Assembly (NCBI GenBank): GCA_965222215.1
Contig: OZ244931.1
Coordinates: forward strand, 372,001 to 436,000
DNA length: 64,000 nt
Reading direction: 5' to 3'
Source: JABJAG01 sp965222215
GTDB lineage: Bacteria; Pseudomonadota; Alphaproteobacteria; UBA6615
Position 1 is the stretch's first letter, and the number at the start of each line of letters is the position of its first letter. Shown here piece after piece: positions 51,695-60,159 of the stretch. The translations under genes and the position numbers were made by a program. The notes beneath the pieces were generated by a model. It was not told where the DNA came from and made no database searches. It worked only from the letters and a program-made list of their open reading frames with translations.

Positions 51695-53187
51695 GACGAC
51701 CTCATTTCGCGCACGCGCTGCCAGCCCACGCTGACGATCACGACGGCGGTTAGTATCAGGAAACCGGCGCTGACCGGCTTGGAAAACAGGTCCAGGGCGT
51801 TGTTGTCCGACAGGATCATCGCCTGGCGCAGGGAGACCTCGATCAGCGGCCCGAGGATGAACCCGATCAGCAGCGGCGGGATGGGGAAGCCGAACTTGAC
51901 CATCAGGTAGCCGACCACGCCGAAGCCGAGCATCACGAACACATCGAAGATGCTCGAGGTGGCGACGAACGTGCCGGTGACGCAGAGCACGACCACCAGC
52001 GGGAACAGGATGCCCGGCGGAATGCGCACGGCGCGGATGAACAGCGGCAGGCCCAGATAGCCGACGATCAGGTGCAGGAACGTCACCATCAGCATGCCGA
52101 TGAACAGCGCCGTGACGAAGTCGCCCTGCTGCTGGAACAGGGTCGGGCCCGGGATCAGGCCGTGCACGGTCAGCGCACCCAGCATGATCGCGGTGATGAC
52201 GTCCCCGGGGATGCCGAGGGTCAGGAGCGGGATCAGGGTCGAGCCGGTCACGCCGTTGTTGGCGCTCTCGGCGGCGGTGACGCCTTCGAGCGAGCCCTCG
52301 CCGAACTCGTCGGGTGTTTTCGAGAGCCGCCGCGCGACGCCGTAGCTCAGGAACGCCGCGATGGCTGCCCCGATACCGGGCACCGCGCCGATGAAGCTGC
52401 CGATGGCGGCGCCGCGGAACGCGGTCGGCAGGAGCTTGCGCAGTTCTCGCAGTGACAGGCTGTTGGCGGCGCGGTCCTTGGAGACTTCGAGTACGTGCGC
52501 GGTGGCCTTGCCGACGGCACGCTCTTCGACCTGGACCAGCGCTTCGGAGATGGCGAACGCGCCGATGATAAGCGCGATGAACTTCAGCCCGCCGGTCAGT
52601 TCGTAGACATCGAAGGCGAGGCGCACCTCGCCCTCGATCGGGTCGAGGCCGACCGTGGCGAACAGGATACCGGCCGCGCCTGCGATCAGGCCCTTCACCA
52701 GGCTCTTGCCGGAGACGAGGCCGATGATGGTGAGTGCGAAGATGCCGAGCGCGAAAAATTCGTGGGGGCCAAAGAGCAGCGCGATCCGGGCGATCTGCAC
52801 CGCGAGCACGATCAGCAGGATGTCGCTCATCAGTTCGCCGAAGACCGAGGCGTAGAGCGAGAGCTTGAGAGCACGCCCGGCCTTCCCGTCGCGCGCCAGC
52901 TTGTTGCCGTCGAGCGCCGTGGCGGCGGCGGCTGGTGTGCCGGGGACGTTGATCAGGATGGCCGAAATCGATCCGCCATACGTGCCGCCCTTGTAGATAC
53001 CGATGAGCATCGACAGCCCGGCGAGCGGCGGCAGGCTGAACGTGAAAGGCAAAGCGAGCGCGACGGCGAGCGGGACGTTCAGCCCCGGAATCGCGCCGAT
53101 CACGATGCCGACGGCCAGGCCCACCACCATCAGGATGATGTTCTGGAATTCGAAGATAAGGCCGAAGCCGACGAGAAACTGTTCCAC
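51691..53187 (-). CDS. Tripartite tricarboxylate transporter large permease (TctA)
   Basis: 498 residues, GTG start, about twelve hydrophobic segments. It has the TctA signatures GAIPGLNVPLAVALALPFTF, GGTYGGSISAILINVPGTPAAAATALDG and the mirrored second half FIGAVPGIGAAIAAFLSYGVARR and SANNGVTGSTLIPLLTLGIPGD. It works with TctB and the periplasmic TctC to import carboxylates using the ion gradient. It lies between tctB (nine bases upstream) and the MR-type enzyme, with which its 3' end overlaps. Confidence 0.92.
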   Translation of the reverse strand: MEQFLVGFGLIFEFQNIILMVVGLAVGIVIGAIPGLNVPLAVALALPFTFSLPPLAGLSMLIGIYKGGTYGGSISAILINVPGTPAAAATALDGNKLARDGKAGRALKLSLYASVFGELMSDILLIVLAVQIARIALLFGPHEFFALGIFALTIIGLVSGKSLVKGLIAGAAGILFATVGLDPIEGEVRLAFDVYELTGGLKFIALIIGAFAISEALVQVEERAVGKATAHVLEVSKDRAANSLSLRELRKLLPTAFRGAAIGSFIGAVPGIGAAIAAFLSYGVARRLSKTPDEFGEGSLEGVTAAESANNGVTGSTLIPLLTLGIPGDVITAIMLGALTVHGLIPGPTLFQQQGDFVTALFIGMLMVTFLHLIVGYLGLPLFIRAVRIPPGILFPLVVVLCVTGTFVATSSIFDVFVMLGFGVVGYLMVKFGFPIPPLLIGFILGPLIEVSLRQAMILSDNNALDLFSKPVSAGFLILTAVVIVSVGWQRVREMRSS

Positions 53188-53196
53188 GGGACCGCC

Positions 53197-53676
53197 CTAT
53201 CCGAGCCAGGTGCCGGACGGCAGCAGCACGAGCATCAGGTGCCGGAAGAACAGCATGATCGCCGGCGGTGCGACGACCATGAGAATGAGGATGTGCCACC
53301 AGCGGCGGTGGCCGTAGAGCAAGGCGAGCGCGCCGACGGTCAGCGCGCTCGAGGCGAGATAGCCGAGCCGGGTCATCAGGAGAATCTGGATGGCGATGAT
53401 GGCGACCAGGGCCAGCACGGCGCCGGTGCCGCGCAGCCGGGCCGCCAGTTCGACGGCCGAGCCTTTTGCGTCCTCGCGCCGCAGCGCCAGCACGCCCTGG
53501 GCCAGAAGAATAGCGGATAGTCCCCCGATGCCGATGATCATCAGACGGGGGATGAAAGCGGGGGTCAGGTCGGGACCTTCCAGTGTCTCGATCTGTCCGG
53601 GCAGGGCGATCAGCAAGGCTAGACTGCCGAGCAACAGCACTGCCCCGGACAGGGTATCCCGACCCCCGCGTGTCAT
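53197..53676 (-). CDS. Tripartite tricarboxylate transporter small permease (TctB)
   Basis: 159 residues with four hydrophobic segments (about 10-30, 45-65, 80-107, 120-150). The short length, four-helix layout and PAFIPRLMIIGIGGLSAILL segment are typical of TctB, the small and weakly conserved subunit. Position between tctC and tctA confirms it. Confidence 0.88.
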   Translation of the reverse strand: MTRGGRDTLSGAVLLLGSLALLIALPGQIETLEGPDLTPAFIPRLMIIGIGGLSAILLAQGVLALRREDAKGSAVELAARLRGTGAVLALVAIIAIQILLMTRLGYLASSALTVGALALLYGHRRWWHILILMVVAPPAIMLFFRHLMLVLLPSGTWLG

Positions 53677-53721
53677 CGTTCGTAACTTGGCGTTACTGAA
53701 CTTGGTGTTGCTGCGGTGCCG

Positions 53722-54681
53722 TTACTTGGACACCACGGACTTGAACGCCTTGAACTCACGATCCCACTGGGCTTCAAAGTCCGGGCCGGTCGCGTAGGAC
53801 ACCGTGGTCTTCGAGGCTTTCGCAAAGTTCTGGAACGTCTTGTCTTCCACCACTTCGGCGAGCGCCTTGCGCAGGATCTCGATGCGGTCCTCCGGCACAC
53901 CCTTGGCAACGGCAAAGCCGGTCCACGGGCTGGCCGTGACGTTGTAGCCCAGCTCGATGGCCGTCGGCGTGTCCGGAATTTCCGGCAGGCGTTCCTCGGC
54001 AAACACCACGATGGCGTTCAGTTTGCCCGCGTCCAGATGCGACGCGATGGCGTTCAGGCTGGACGAGGAGACCAGGTTGGTGTGACCGCCCAGCGCCATC
54101 GGCACGGCATCCGCATCGCCCTTGGCCGGCACGTGCTTGAGCGTCAGGCCGGCCTGCTTGGCCATCGCCTCAGCGGCGAGCCACGGCAGGACGTTCTTCA
54201 CGCCCGAATAGGACACTTCGCCCGGATTGGCCTTGGCGTAGGCGACAAAGCTGGCGGCGTCGCTGAAGGGCTGGTCGGTGTTCGCCGCCAGCACCACCGA
54301 ACCGGACGCCACGCGGCCGATGCCGCGGAAGTCGGACGGTACGAAGCCGACGTCACGGTGCACCGGGCCGAGAATCTGGTTGCCCGGGGTGGTGACGAGG
54401 ACAGTGTAGCCGTCCTTCGGATCGTCGAGGACGGACTTGGTGCCGACGGCGCCGCGGCCGCCGGTGCGGTTCACGACGGCGACCGGCTGTCCGAGCTTGC
54501 TGCCGATAACGGTGGCGACCATGCGGCCGACAATGTCGGTACGCCCGCCCGCGCCCCAGGGCACGACGAAGGTGATTGGCTTGGACGGATAGGCCTGGGC
54601 GACGGCGTCGCCGGCGGTCGCGACCATCGCGATGCCTGCAACGGCTACGAATGCAGCCTTTTTGGCGAATTTGTTGAGCAT
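53722..54681 (-). CDS. Tripartite tricarboxylate transporter solute-binding protein (TctC/Bug)
   Basis: 319 residues. Signal peptide AAFVAVAGIAMVATAGDAVA cut before QAYP. The Bug-family core is YPSKPITFVVPWGAGGRTDIVGRMVA, VVNRTGGRGAVGTKSVL and PSDFRGIGRVASGSVVLAAN. It binds the ligand in the periplasm for TctAB. AGGAGTAGGGAGAG lies before the ATG. The promoter (54794-54822) is overlapped downstream by a candidate TetR operator at 54777-54790. Confidence 0.93.
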   Translation of the reverse strand: MLNKFAKKAAFVAVAGIAMVATAGDAVAQAYPSKPITFVVPWGAGGRTDIVGRMVATVIGSKLGQPVAVVNRTGGRGAVGTKSVLDDPKDGYTVLVTTPGNQILGPVHRDVGFVPSDFRGIGRVASGSVVLAANTDQPFSDAASFVAYAKANPGEVSYSGVKNVLPWLAAEAMAKQAGLTLKHVPAKGDADAVPMALGGHTNLVSSSSLNAIASHLDAGKLNAIVVFAEERLPEIPDTPTAIELGYNVTASPWTGFAVAKGVPEDRIEILRKALAEVVEDKTFQNFAKASKTTVSYATGPDFEAQWDREFKAFKSVVSK

Positions 54682-54776
54682 CTCTCCCTACTCCTTGTTC
54701 TTTGCTGGGTTCATGACATGAACCTGTTAGAGGCGCGTGTGCACCTCCCGGTGAACGGGGTGTACGGTTATCTTAT

Positions 54777-54790
54777 CAACCGTTCAGTTA
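54777..54790. promoter_or_regulatory. Candidate TetR operator, site A (tctC promoter)
   Basis: CAACCGTTCAGTTA fits the palindrome YAACCA-NN-TGGTTA with mismatches in the inner bases. It lies 3 bases downstream of the tctC -10 box and covers the predicted transcription start, a classic repressor position. Confidence 0.6.
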
Positions 54791-54793
54791 CTT

Positions 54794-54822
54794 ATGATAG
54801 GCCAACTTCCGCCCGCTTGCAA
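54794..54822 (-). promoter_or_regulatory. Promoter of the tctCBA-enolase operon
   Basis: On the minus strand TTGCAA (54817-54822) and TATCAT (54794-54799) are separated by 17 bases. Transcription would start near 54787, inside operator site A, leaving about a 105-base leader before tctC. Confidence 0.65.
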
Positions 54823-54824
54823 AG

Positions 54825-55511
54825 CTATTCGCTTGCGGCCGGGTTTCCCGGCTCTGCGGTCCCGCCGGTCTGAAGATAGGACATCAGGAGGTCGACGACG
54901 TGCGCACGGCGATGCGCGATCTCGTCGTCGGACGTCAGGTCGCGGCCGAAGATGGCCGACAGCGTGTAGCTGTTCGAGAGATGGAAGAAGCAGAGCGAGG
55001 CGATCGAGATATAGAGGTCGACCGGGTCGACTTCGCGCTGGAACACGCCCGCCGCCCGGCCGCGTTCCAGGGTGCCGCCAATCGTGTGTTCCAGGCGTTC
55101 GTGCAGTCCGCCGAGTTGCGCCGACTCCTTGACGTGCTTGGCCTGGTGCAGGTTTTCGTCACCGAGCAGCGAGACGAAATAACGGTGCGCGACCATGTAG
55201 TCGAAGTTGAACTCGATGAACGCGCGCATCGCGTCTTCGGGCGCCATGGATGCCAGGTCGAGTTCCTGTTCGCCGAGACGGATTTCCTCGTAGGCGCGTT
55301 CGAGCACCGCCGCGTACAGGCTCTCCTTGTCGCCGAAATAGTAATAGAGCAGCTGTTTGTTCACGCCGGCCACACCGGCAATGGCGTTCACGCGGGCGCC
55401 GCTCAGTCCCTTGTCGGAGAACTCCTCGCGCGCCGCTTCCAGCAGGCGCGACTTCGTCCATTCCGGGTCACGTCGTGAATCGGATGGGCGCTTCGAAGGA
55501 GAGCTAACCAT
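54825..55511 (-). CDS. TetR-family regulator, probable controller of the island
   Basis: 228 residues. N-terminal helix-turn-helix: WTKSRLLEAAREEFSDKGLSGARVNAIAGVAGVNKQLLYYYFGDKESLYAAV, then a helical ligand-binding domain with RAFIEFNFDYMVAHRYFVSLLGDE. ATG 55511 is chosen; a TTG at 55547 would add 12 residues but operator site B (55549-55562) sits just upstream. It lies between tctC and the PHP gene, all on the minus strand. That four similar palindromes lie around it makes it the best candidate for their regulator, with self-repression at site B. The inducer is unknown. Confidence 0.88.
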   Translation of the reverse strand: MVSSPSKRPSDSRRDPEWTKSRLLEAAREEFSDKGLSGARVNAIAGVAGVNKQLLYYYFGDKESLYAAVLERAYEEIRLGEQELDLASMAPEDAMRAFIEFNFDYMVAHRYFVSLLGDENLHQAKHVKESAQLGGLHERLEHTIGGTLERGRAAGVFQREVDPVDLYISIASLCFFHLSNSYTLSAIFGRDLTSDDEIAHRRAHVVDLLMSYLQTGGTAEPGNPAASE

Positions 55512-55548
55512 CGTGCCGATCTTCGTTATTGTTGCTTTGTTGCGCAAT

Positions 55549-55562
55549 CAACCATTTGGCTG
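55549..55562. promoter_or_regulatory. Candidate TetR operator, site B (tetR promoter)
   Basis: CAACCATTTGGCTG matches the YAACCA-NN-TGGTTA palindrome in one half exactly and the other in five of six. It lies 38 bases before the tetR ATG and 42 bases after the end of the PHP gene. A weak TTGCGC (55569-55574) with TTGATT could be the promoter around it. Confidence 0.6.
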
Positions 55563-55606
55563 AGGGTCGCGCAAGCTCGCCTACCATGGCGTTCGGATTG
55601 CGTTGC

Positions 55607-57100
55607 TCAGGCATGTCCCACATAGACGGGGCTGGCCCAGGCCATCTGCCCGTTGGTCTGGCGCGCACGCAGGTACACATTCCCGCGCCCGTCGGGAATG
55701 TCCACGACATGCGATCCCCGCACCCGGCTCTCGTTCAGCGGCAGGAGCCGGTGCCACTGATAGCCCTCGGCCGGGAAAGGCCCCGTAAAGCGATTGACCG
55801 AACCGGTGAGCAGTTCTCCCAGCGTGGTTCGGACGGTCTGTGCGACAGGTTGTACGAGCGATAGCTCTATCTCCGTTGTCGCGTCCCCGTCGATTTCGAG
55901 AATGACGCTCTGGTTCGGGTTCTGGCGGTACGCGCCGCGGCGAGATGTATAGGAGACGATCGACAGGTCCTGCTTTCCGCCTGTCGTGAACCGGTGCCGG
56001 CGGTCCTCGTCGAACGGGCCCGACTGCAGGCACGGGAAATGGCGCGCGATCCGCCCGCCGGCCAGTTTGATGTCCATGGCCCAGTCGCAGGTGCGCTCCA
56101 GCGCCAGATCGCCCCACGGTCCCCAGCCCCATTCGAGGCGAACCTGGACCGGCCCGTCGAACAGATCGCCCTGCGCTGTGCGGGTGTCCGGATAGGCGCG
56201 GTGGACGACGTGGCCGTTCGCAATGATGTCGACGACATCGATCTCGTCGCGTCCCATGACGTCGAAGTCGACCTCGACGGTCTTTCGGCTGGAGATCGAT
56301 TCACCCATCTGCGCGCCATCGGCGGTGAAGCCGATCTCGATCCGGTCTCCGGTCAGCGCATAGGTGCGTCGCGCGCGGATCGCGTCGAGGATCGCCGCGC
56401 GGCTGTTCTCGGTCACCAGCGCCGCCATCAGGCCTTCGCCATGCGCGCCGGGAAAACCGCTGTGGCTGTCCGACGAAGCGACGAAGCCGAAGCGCAGGCC
56501 GGCATCGAGGGCGTGCCGTACGGTATTCGACGTCTGTCGCCCGCCCATCGAATGGTTGAAGAAATCGAACGGGCCGCGGTCGCTCTCGGAGTTGCCGTGT
56601 TCGGAATAGATTTCGACGACGGGGGTGCAGGCCTCGTCGAAAACCTCCCAGTTCACCCCGCGGCGCCCCGACGGGTAGGCGAGGTGATGCGGGATCATGA
56701 GTGCGTTCTCGCCAATGCAGAACTTGCGCAGTTCGGCCACCGTGTCCGGGCAAACCAGCGGCCGGTGGTCTTCGGGGAAGACCACGCATTGGTCGCCGAA
56801 ATGGCTGGAGTGCCACTCGTAGCCGAGGAAGGCGCTGAACTCGGGGTTACGGTTGGCGTCGGCGATCAGGTCCTGCACCTTGGGCCAGCCTTCGGACAGG
56901 CGCTCGAAGCCGTCGAGCCAGTGTTTCTCGCGCCCACCCTCCATCCCTTCCATATCGTGCCAGCTCGCGTGGCCGGTGAAGGCGAAGAAATCCAGATGCC
57001 CGCGCGCCACGTCGATCGAGCGCTCGAGCGATCCGACGCCGTAGCCCAACGCATTGTGATTGTGAATGTCGCCGAAAAGAATTTGGTAGCCGTCGCTCAT
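55607..57100 (-). CDS. PHP-domain/DUF3604-like phosphoesterase-type protein
   Basis: 497 residues. PHP metal motifs in order: FGDIHNHNALGYG, FFAFTGHASWHD, ALMIPHHLAYPSGRRG, VEIYSEHG and FGFVASSDSHSGFPG, which together supply the His/Asp metal cluster. From about 265 a DUF3604-like beta-rich region follows. The reaction is unknown; PHP enzymes are hydrolases or phosphatases, so hydrolysis of a small substrate is the likely role. ATG 57100 is chosen over a TTG one codon upstream. It is divergent from the epimerase operon, with operator site C between them. Confidence 0.82.
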   Translation of the reverse strand: MSDGYQILFGDIHNHNALGYGVGSLERSIDVARGHLDFFAFTGHASWHDMEGMEGGREKHWLDGFERLSEGWPKVQDLIADANRNPEFSAFLGYEWHSSHFGDQCVVFPEDHRPLVCPDTVAELRKFCIGENALMIPHHLAYPSGRRGVNWEVFDEACTPVVEIYSEHGNSESDRGPFDFFNHSMGGRQTSNTVRHALDAGLRFGFVASSDSHSGFPGAHGEGLMAALVTENSRAAILDAIRARRTYALTGDRIEIGFTADGAQMGESISSRKTVEVDFDVMGRDEIDVVDIIANGHVVHRAYPDTRTAQGDLFDGPVQVRLEWGWGPWGDLALERTCDWAMDIKLAGGRIARHFPCLQSGPFDEDRRHRFTTGGKQDLSIVSYTSRRGAYRQNPNQSVILEIDGDATTEIELSLVQPVAQTVRTTLGELLTGSVNRFTGPFPAEGYQWHRLLPLNESRVRGSHVVDIPDGRGNVYLRARQTNGQMAWASPVYVGHA

Positions 57101-57107
57101 CAAGGTC

Positions 57108-57137
57108 TTGCGGCTTGCGTGCCGTTCCCGTTATTAT
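57108..57137 (+). promoter_or_regulatory. Promoter of the epimerase operon
   Basis: TTGCGG (57108-57113) and TATTAT (57132-57137) with an 18-base spacer. Operator site C begins two bases after the -10 box, so the arrangement copies that at tctC. The minus-strand PHP promoter in the same gap could not be fixed. Confidence 0.5.
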
Positions 57138-57138
57138 T

Positions 57139-57152
57139 CAACCAAATGGTTA
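57139..57152. promoter_or_regulatory. Candidate TetR operator, site C (divergent PHP/epimerase promoters)
   Basis: CAACCAAATGGTTA is the best palindrome of the four: CAACCA and TGGTTA differ from perfect symmetry by one base. It lies between the divergent PHP gene and the epimerase operon and could control both. Confidence 0.65.
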
Positions 57153-57206
57153 CAACGACCACCTTAAGCTCGGTCGGTGTACCCATGCAAGTGTGGGGAG
57201 TAGAGC

Positions 57207-58250
57207 ATGGTCGAAATTCTCGATCTGGCAAGTTTGCCGGACCGCTTCGAGGACGAGGATGCGGTCGAAGACTTCATGGCGCGCCCGAGTCAGGCGCTCG
57301 TCGACGACCTGGCGACGATCGACGGCGATATCATTGTGCTCGGCGCCGGCGGCAAGATGGGGCCGACCCTGGCGCGGCTCGCGAAGAACGCCGCACCCGA
57401 CAAGACGGTCTTTGCCGTGGCCCGCTTCTCGGAAGCCGGGGTCGAGGAACGCATGACCGGCAATGGGGTCGAGACCGTCAAGGCGGACCTGCTGGATCGT
57501 GATGCGCTCGCCGGGCTTCCCGACGCCGCGAATGTCGTGTTCATGGCCGGCCGAAAGTTCGGCTCGGAAGGGTCCCAGGAACTGACCTGGGCGATGAACG
57601 TCCATGTTCCGGCGCTGGTGGCGGAACGCTATCGCGAGTCCCGGATCGTCGCGTTTTCGACCGGCTGTGTGTACCCGTTTGTACCGACCGATTCACAGGG
57701 CGCCACTGAGGACGTGCCGCCCGATCCGCCGGGCGAGTACGCCCAGTCCTGTGTCGGGCGCGAGCGGATGTTCCAGTATTTCTCCCATCGCTATGGAACG
57801 CCCGCGGCGCTGGTCCGGCTGAACTACGCCATCGACATGCGTTATGGCGTTCTGTTCGACATCGCGACAAAAGTTGCCAACGGCGATCCCGTCGACGTCA
57901 CGACCGGCCATGCCAATGTGATCTGGCAGGGCGACGCAAACAGCCAGGCCCTGCGAGCGCTCGGCCATTGTCAGTCACCGCCGCTCGAACTGAATGTCAG
58001 CGGCCCGGAAACGATTTCCGTGCGCTGGGCGGCGAAACGCTTCGGTGAAATTTACGGCAAGCCCGCCGAAATCGTCGGAGAGGAAGCCACGGAATGCTGG
58101 CTGACCAACGCCGCGAAGGCGGCCTCGCTGTTCGGTTACCCGGCGGTTCCGCTCGACCGGATGATGCTTTGGGTGGCTGACTGGGTTGCGCGGGACATGC
58201 CCAGTCTCGCCAAGCCGACCCATTTCGAGGCCCGCGATGGCCGCTATTGA
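57207..58250 (+). CDS. NAD-dependent epimerase/dehydratase-family protein (extended SDR)
   Basis: 347 residues. Rossmann entry DIIVLGAGGKMGPTLARLA (Gly-rich NAD loop GAGGKMG at about 47-53) and a body with NVVFMAGRKFGSEGSQELTWAMNVHVPALVAERY, FSTGCVYPF in the place of the catalytic Ser-Tyr region, and YAQSCVGRERMF. The usual YxxxK reads YAQSCVGRE, so the Lys is replaced and classic epimerase chemistry is uncertain. GGGGAG lies before the ATG. First gene of a four-gene operon; the next start lies inside its 3' end. Confidence 0.85.
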   Translation: MVEILDLASLPDRFEDEDAVEDFMARPSQALVDDLATIDGDIIVLGAGGKMGPTLARLAKNAAPDKTVFAVARFSEAGVEERMTGNGVETVKADLLDRDALAGLPDAANVVFMAGRKFGSEGSQELTWAMNVHVPALVAERYRESRIVAFSTGCVYPFVPTDSQGATEDVPPDPPGEYAQSCVGRERMFQYFSHRYGTPAALVRLNYAIDMRYGVLFDIATKVANGDPVDVTTGHANVIWQGDANSQALRALGHCQSPPLELNVSGPETISVRWAAKRFGEIYGKPAEIVGEEATECWLTNAAKAASLFGYPAVPLDRMMLWVADWVARDMPSLAKPTHFEARDGRY

Positions 58251-59085
58251 GGGGCTGCGCGAAGTCACCCTCGAAAACCGTCATCTGGACGACGCCTGCG
58301 CGCTGGTGGACGAGGCACGCTGGAACGAAACGGCGACCGATTGGAAAATGATGATCGATGCCGGGCATGCAATCGGCTTCGAGGATGAACAGGGCAATCT
58401 GGTCGCCTCGGCGCTGACGCTTCCCTACGGCGATGCATTCGGATGGATCAGCATGGTGCTGGTCACGGCGGACTGGCGGCGTAAGGGCATTGCGACCTGG
58501 TTGCTCGACACATGTATCGCCGATCACGAGTCTGCGGGCCGGATCCCGATCCTCGACGCGACGCCCGATGGGGAGAAAGTCTATGAGCGGCTCGGTTTCG
58601 AGAGCCATTTTACGATCCGGCGCTGGCAGGCCGATGCGCCCGATAATCCCGGGAATCTGTCGGGCGATATCCGGCCTCTGGACCAGGACGACCAAGCCCA
58701 TATGGTCGCTTACGACCGTGAGGTTTTCGAGGGAGATCGTGCGGCGATCCTGCTCGATATCGCGAACCGGCCTGGCGCGAAGAGCTGGGTTATGTGCGAT
58801 GGCAGTGGTTACCTGCTGAGTCGCGAAGGACGGCGCGCGCTCCAGATCGGGCCTATTTGCGCGGACAGCGACGCAGCTGCTCAGGCCCTTTTGTCGCAGG
58901 CTCTGGCAGGCCTCGACGAACCGGTTTTCATCGACGTGCCCGACCGGCACGAGGCTCTAGCCGACATGCTCGACGAACTTGGTTTCACCGTGCAGCGGCC
59001 GTTCCGGCGCATGTACAAGGGCGACACGAACGGGTTCGGCGATATTGCGCGGACCTACGCGCTCGCCGGTCCCGAACTCGGATAG
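58237..59085 (+). CDS. Tandem GNAT-family acetyltransferase
   Basis: 282 residues made of two GNAT-like halves. The first (about 5-135) has the acetyl-CoA loop in LVTADWRRKGIATWLLDTCI; the second (about 140-275) is more degenerate, with QIGPICADSDAAAQALLSQAL. Residues WNETATDWKMMIDAGHAIGF near the N-terminus are family-typical. Acceptor unknown; it might acylate an amine or aminosugar of the pathway. The ATG lies 14 bases inside the epimerase gene, so translation is coupled. Confidence 0.85.
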   Translation: MAAIEGLREVTLENRHLDDACALVDEARWNETATDWKMMIDAGHAIGFEDEQGNLVASALTLPYGDAFGWISMVLVTADWRRKGIATWLLDTCIADHESAGRIPILDATPDGEKVYERLGFESHFTIRRWQADAPDNPGNLSGDIRPLDQDDQAHMVAYDREVFEGDRAAILLDIANRPGAKSWVMCDGSGYLLSREGRRALQIGPICADSDAAAQALLSQALAGLDEPVFIDVPDRHEALADMLDELGFTVQRPFRRMYKGDTNGFGDIARTYALAGPELG

Positions 59086-59094
59086 GAATTCACC

Positions 59095-60159
59095 ATGGCT
59101 CTCCACTGGACCGATTGGGACGCGGATGTCCTCGTCACCTTGCGCCGGGGCGTTGCGATTCCGGCCAATCCGCTGGCGCTCGATGAGGAACGCAAATTCG
59201 ATCCGCGCCGCCAGCGCGCGCTCACCCGCTACTATGTGGATGCCGGTTCAGGCGGTCTCGCGGTCGGGGTGCACACCACCCAGTTCGAGATCCGCGATGT
59301 CGGCCTCTACGAACCTGTACTCAAGCTGGCTGCGGAGACCATGGACGACTGGTCAGACCGACCGCTGGTGCGCATCGCCGGCCTTGTCGGCAAGACCGAT
59401 CAGGCGTGTCGGGAAGCGGCCATCGCGCGCGACCTCGGCTATCATGCGGGGCTCTTGAGCCTGGCAGCGTGGAAAGGCGCCTCGGACGACGAGATCATCG
59501 AGCATTGCGAAGCTGTGGCAAAGGACATGCCGCTGATCGGGTTCTACCTGCAGCCGGCTGTGGGCGGGGTATTGCTCGGCGCGGATTTCTGGCGTCGTTT
59601 CGCGCAGATCGACAATGTCGTCGCCATCAAGATGGCGCCCTTCAACCGCTACCGGACCCTGGATGTGATCCGTGGGGTGGTCGAAGCCCGTGCCGAGGAG
59701 AAGGTGACGCTCTACACCGGCAACGACGACCATATCGTGTATGACCTGATCACGCCGTTCACGGTCATGCGCGACGGCGAGCCCGTCGTGACGCGGATCG
59801 TCGGCGGGCTGCTCGGACACTGGTCGGTCTGGACAAAGGCTGCCGTGGAACTGCTGGAACGCTGCCATGCCGTCGCGGAGCAGGACACGATCCCGGCCGA
59901 GATGCTGGCGCTCGACAGCCAGGTAACGGACAGCAATTCGGCGTTCTTCGACGTGGCGAACGATTTCGCCGGATGCATCGCAGGGTGCCACGAGGTGCTG
60001 CGCCGCCAGGGCCTGCTCGAGGGCACCTGGTGCCTCAACCCCGACGAACGCCTCAGCGACGGCCAGAGCGTGGAGATCGACCGGGTCTACGCGGCGTATC
60101 CGCATCTCAACGACGACGCGTTCGTGGCGGAGAACCTGGAGCGCTGGCTCGGCGAATGA
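59095..60159 (+). CDS. Dihydrodipicolinate synthase-family aldolase/lyase
   Basis: 354 residues, somewhat longer than DapA. The (beta/alpha)8 barrel carries the Schiff-base Lys in NVVAIKMAPF (Lys179) and the catalytic Tyr in IGFYLQP (Tyr151). The position of the AIPANPLALDEERKFD and GVHTTQFEIRD strands follows DapA. The family comprises pyruvate-dependent aldolases and dehydratases of sugar and keto acids; the substrate here is not the DapA one, as dapA-type lysine synthesis needs no such neighbours. Coupled to the next gene by ATGA. Confidence 0.85.
   Translation: MALHWTDWDADVLVTLRRGVAIPANPLALDEERKFDPRRQRALTRYYVDAGSGGLAVGVHTTQFEIRDVGLYEPVLKLAAETMDDWSDRPLVRIAGLVGKTDQACREAAIARDLGYHAGLLSLAAWKGASDDEIIEHCEAVAKDMPLIGFYLQPAVGGVLLGADFWRRFAQIDNVVAIKMAPFNRYRTLDVIRGVVEARAEEKVTLYTGNDDHIVYDLITPFTVMRDGEPVVTRIVGGLLGHWSVWTKAAVELLERCHAVAEQDTIPAEMLALDSQVTDSNSAFFDVANDFAGCIAGCHEVLRRQGLLEGTWCLNPDERLSDGQSVEIDRVYAAYPHLNDDAFVAENLERWLGE

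Noticed and set aside
50561..53299. A 912-codon open frame on the minus strand
   Set aside because: Only its last 377 codons (the enolase-superfamily gene) are real; the upstream part is an out-of-frame reading of tctA, rich in Arg and Pro, as expected for shadows in GC-rich DNA.
54766..54781. A second inverted pair (GGTTA ... TCAACC) beside operator site A
   Set aside because: The spacing differs from the other sites, so I did not count it as a separate operator.
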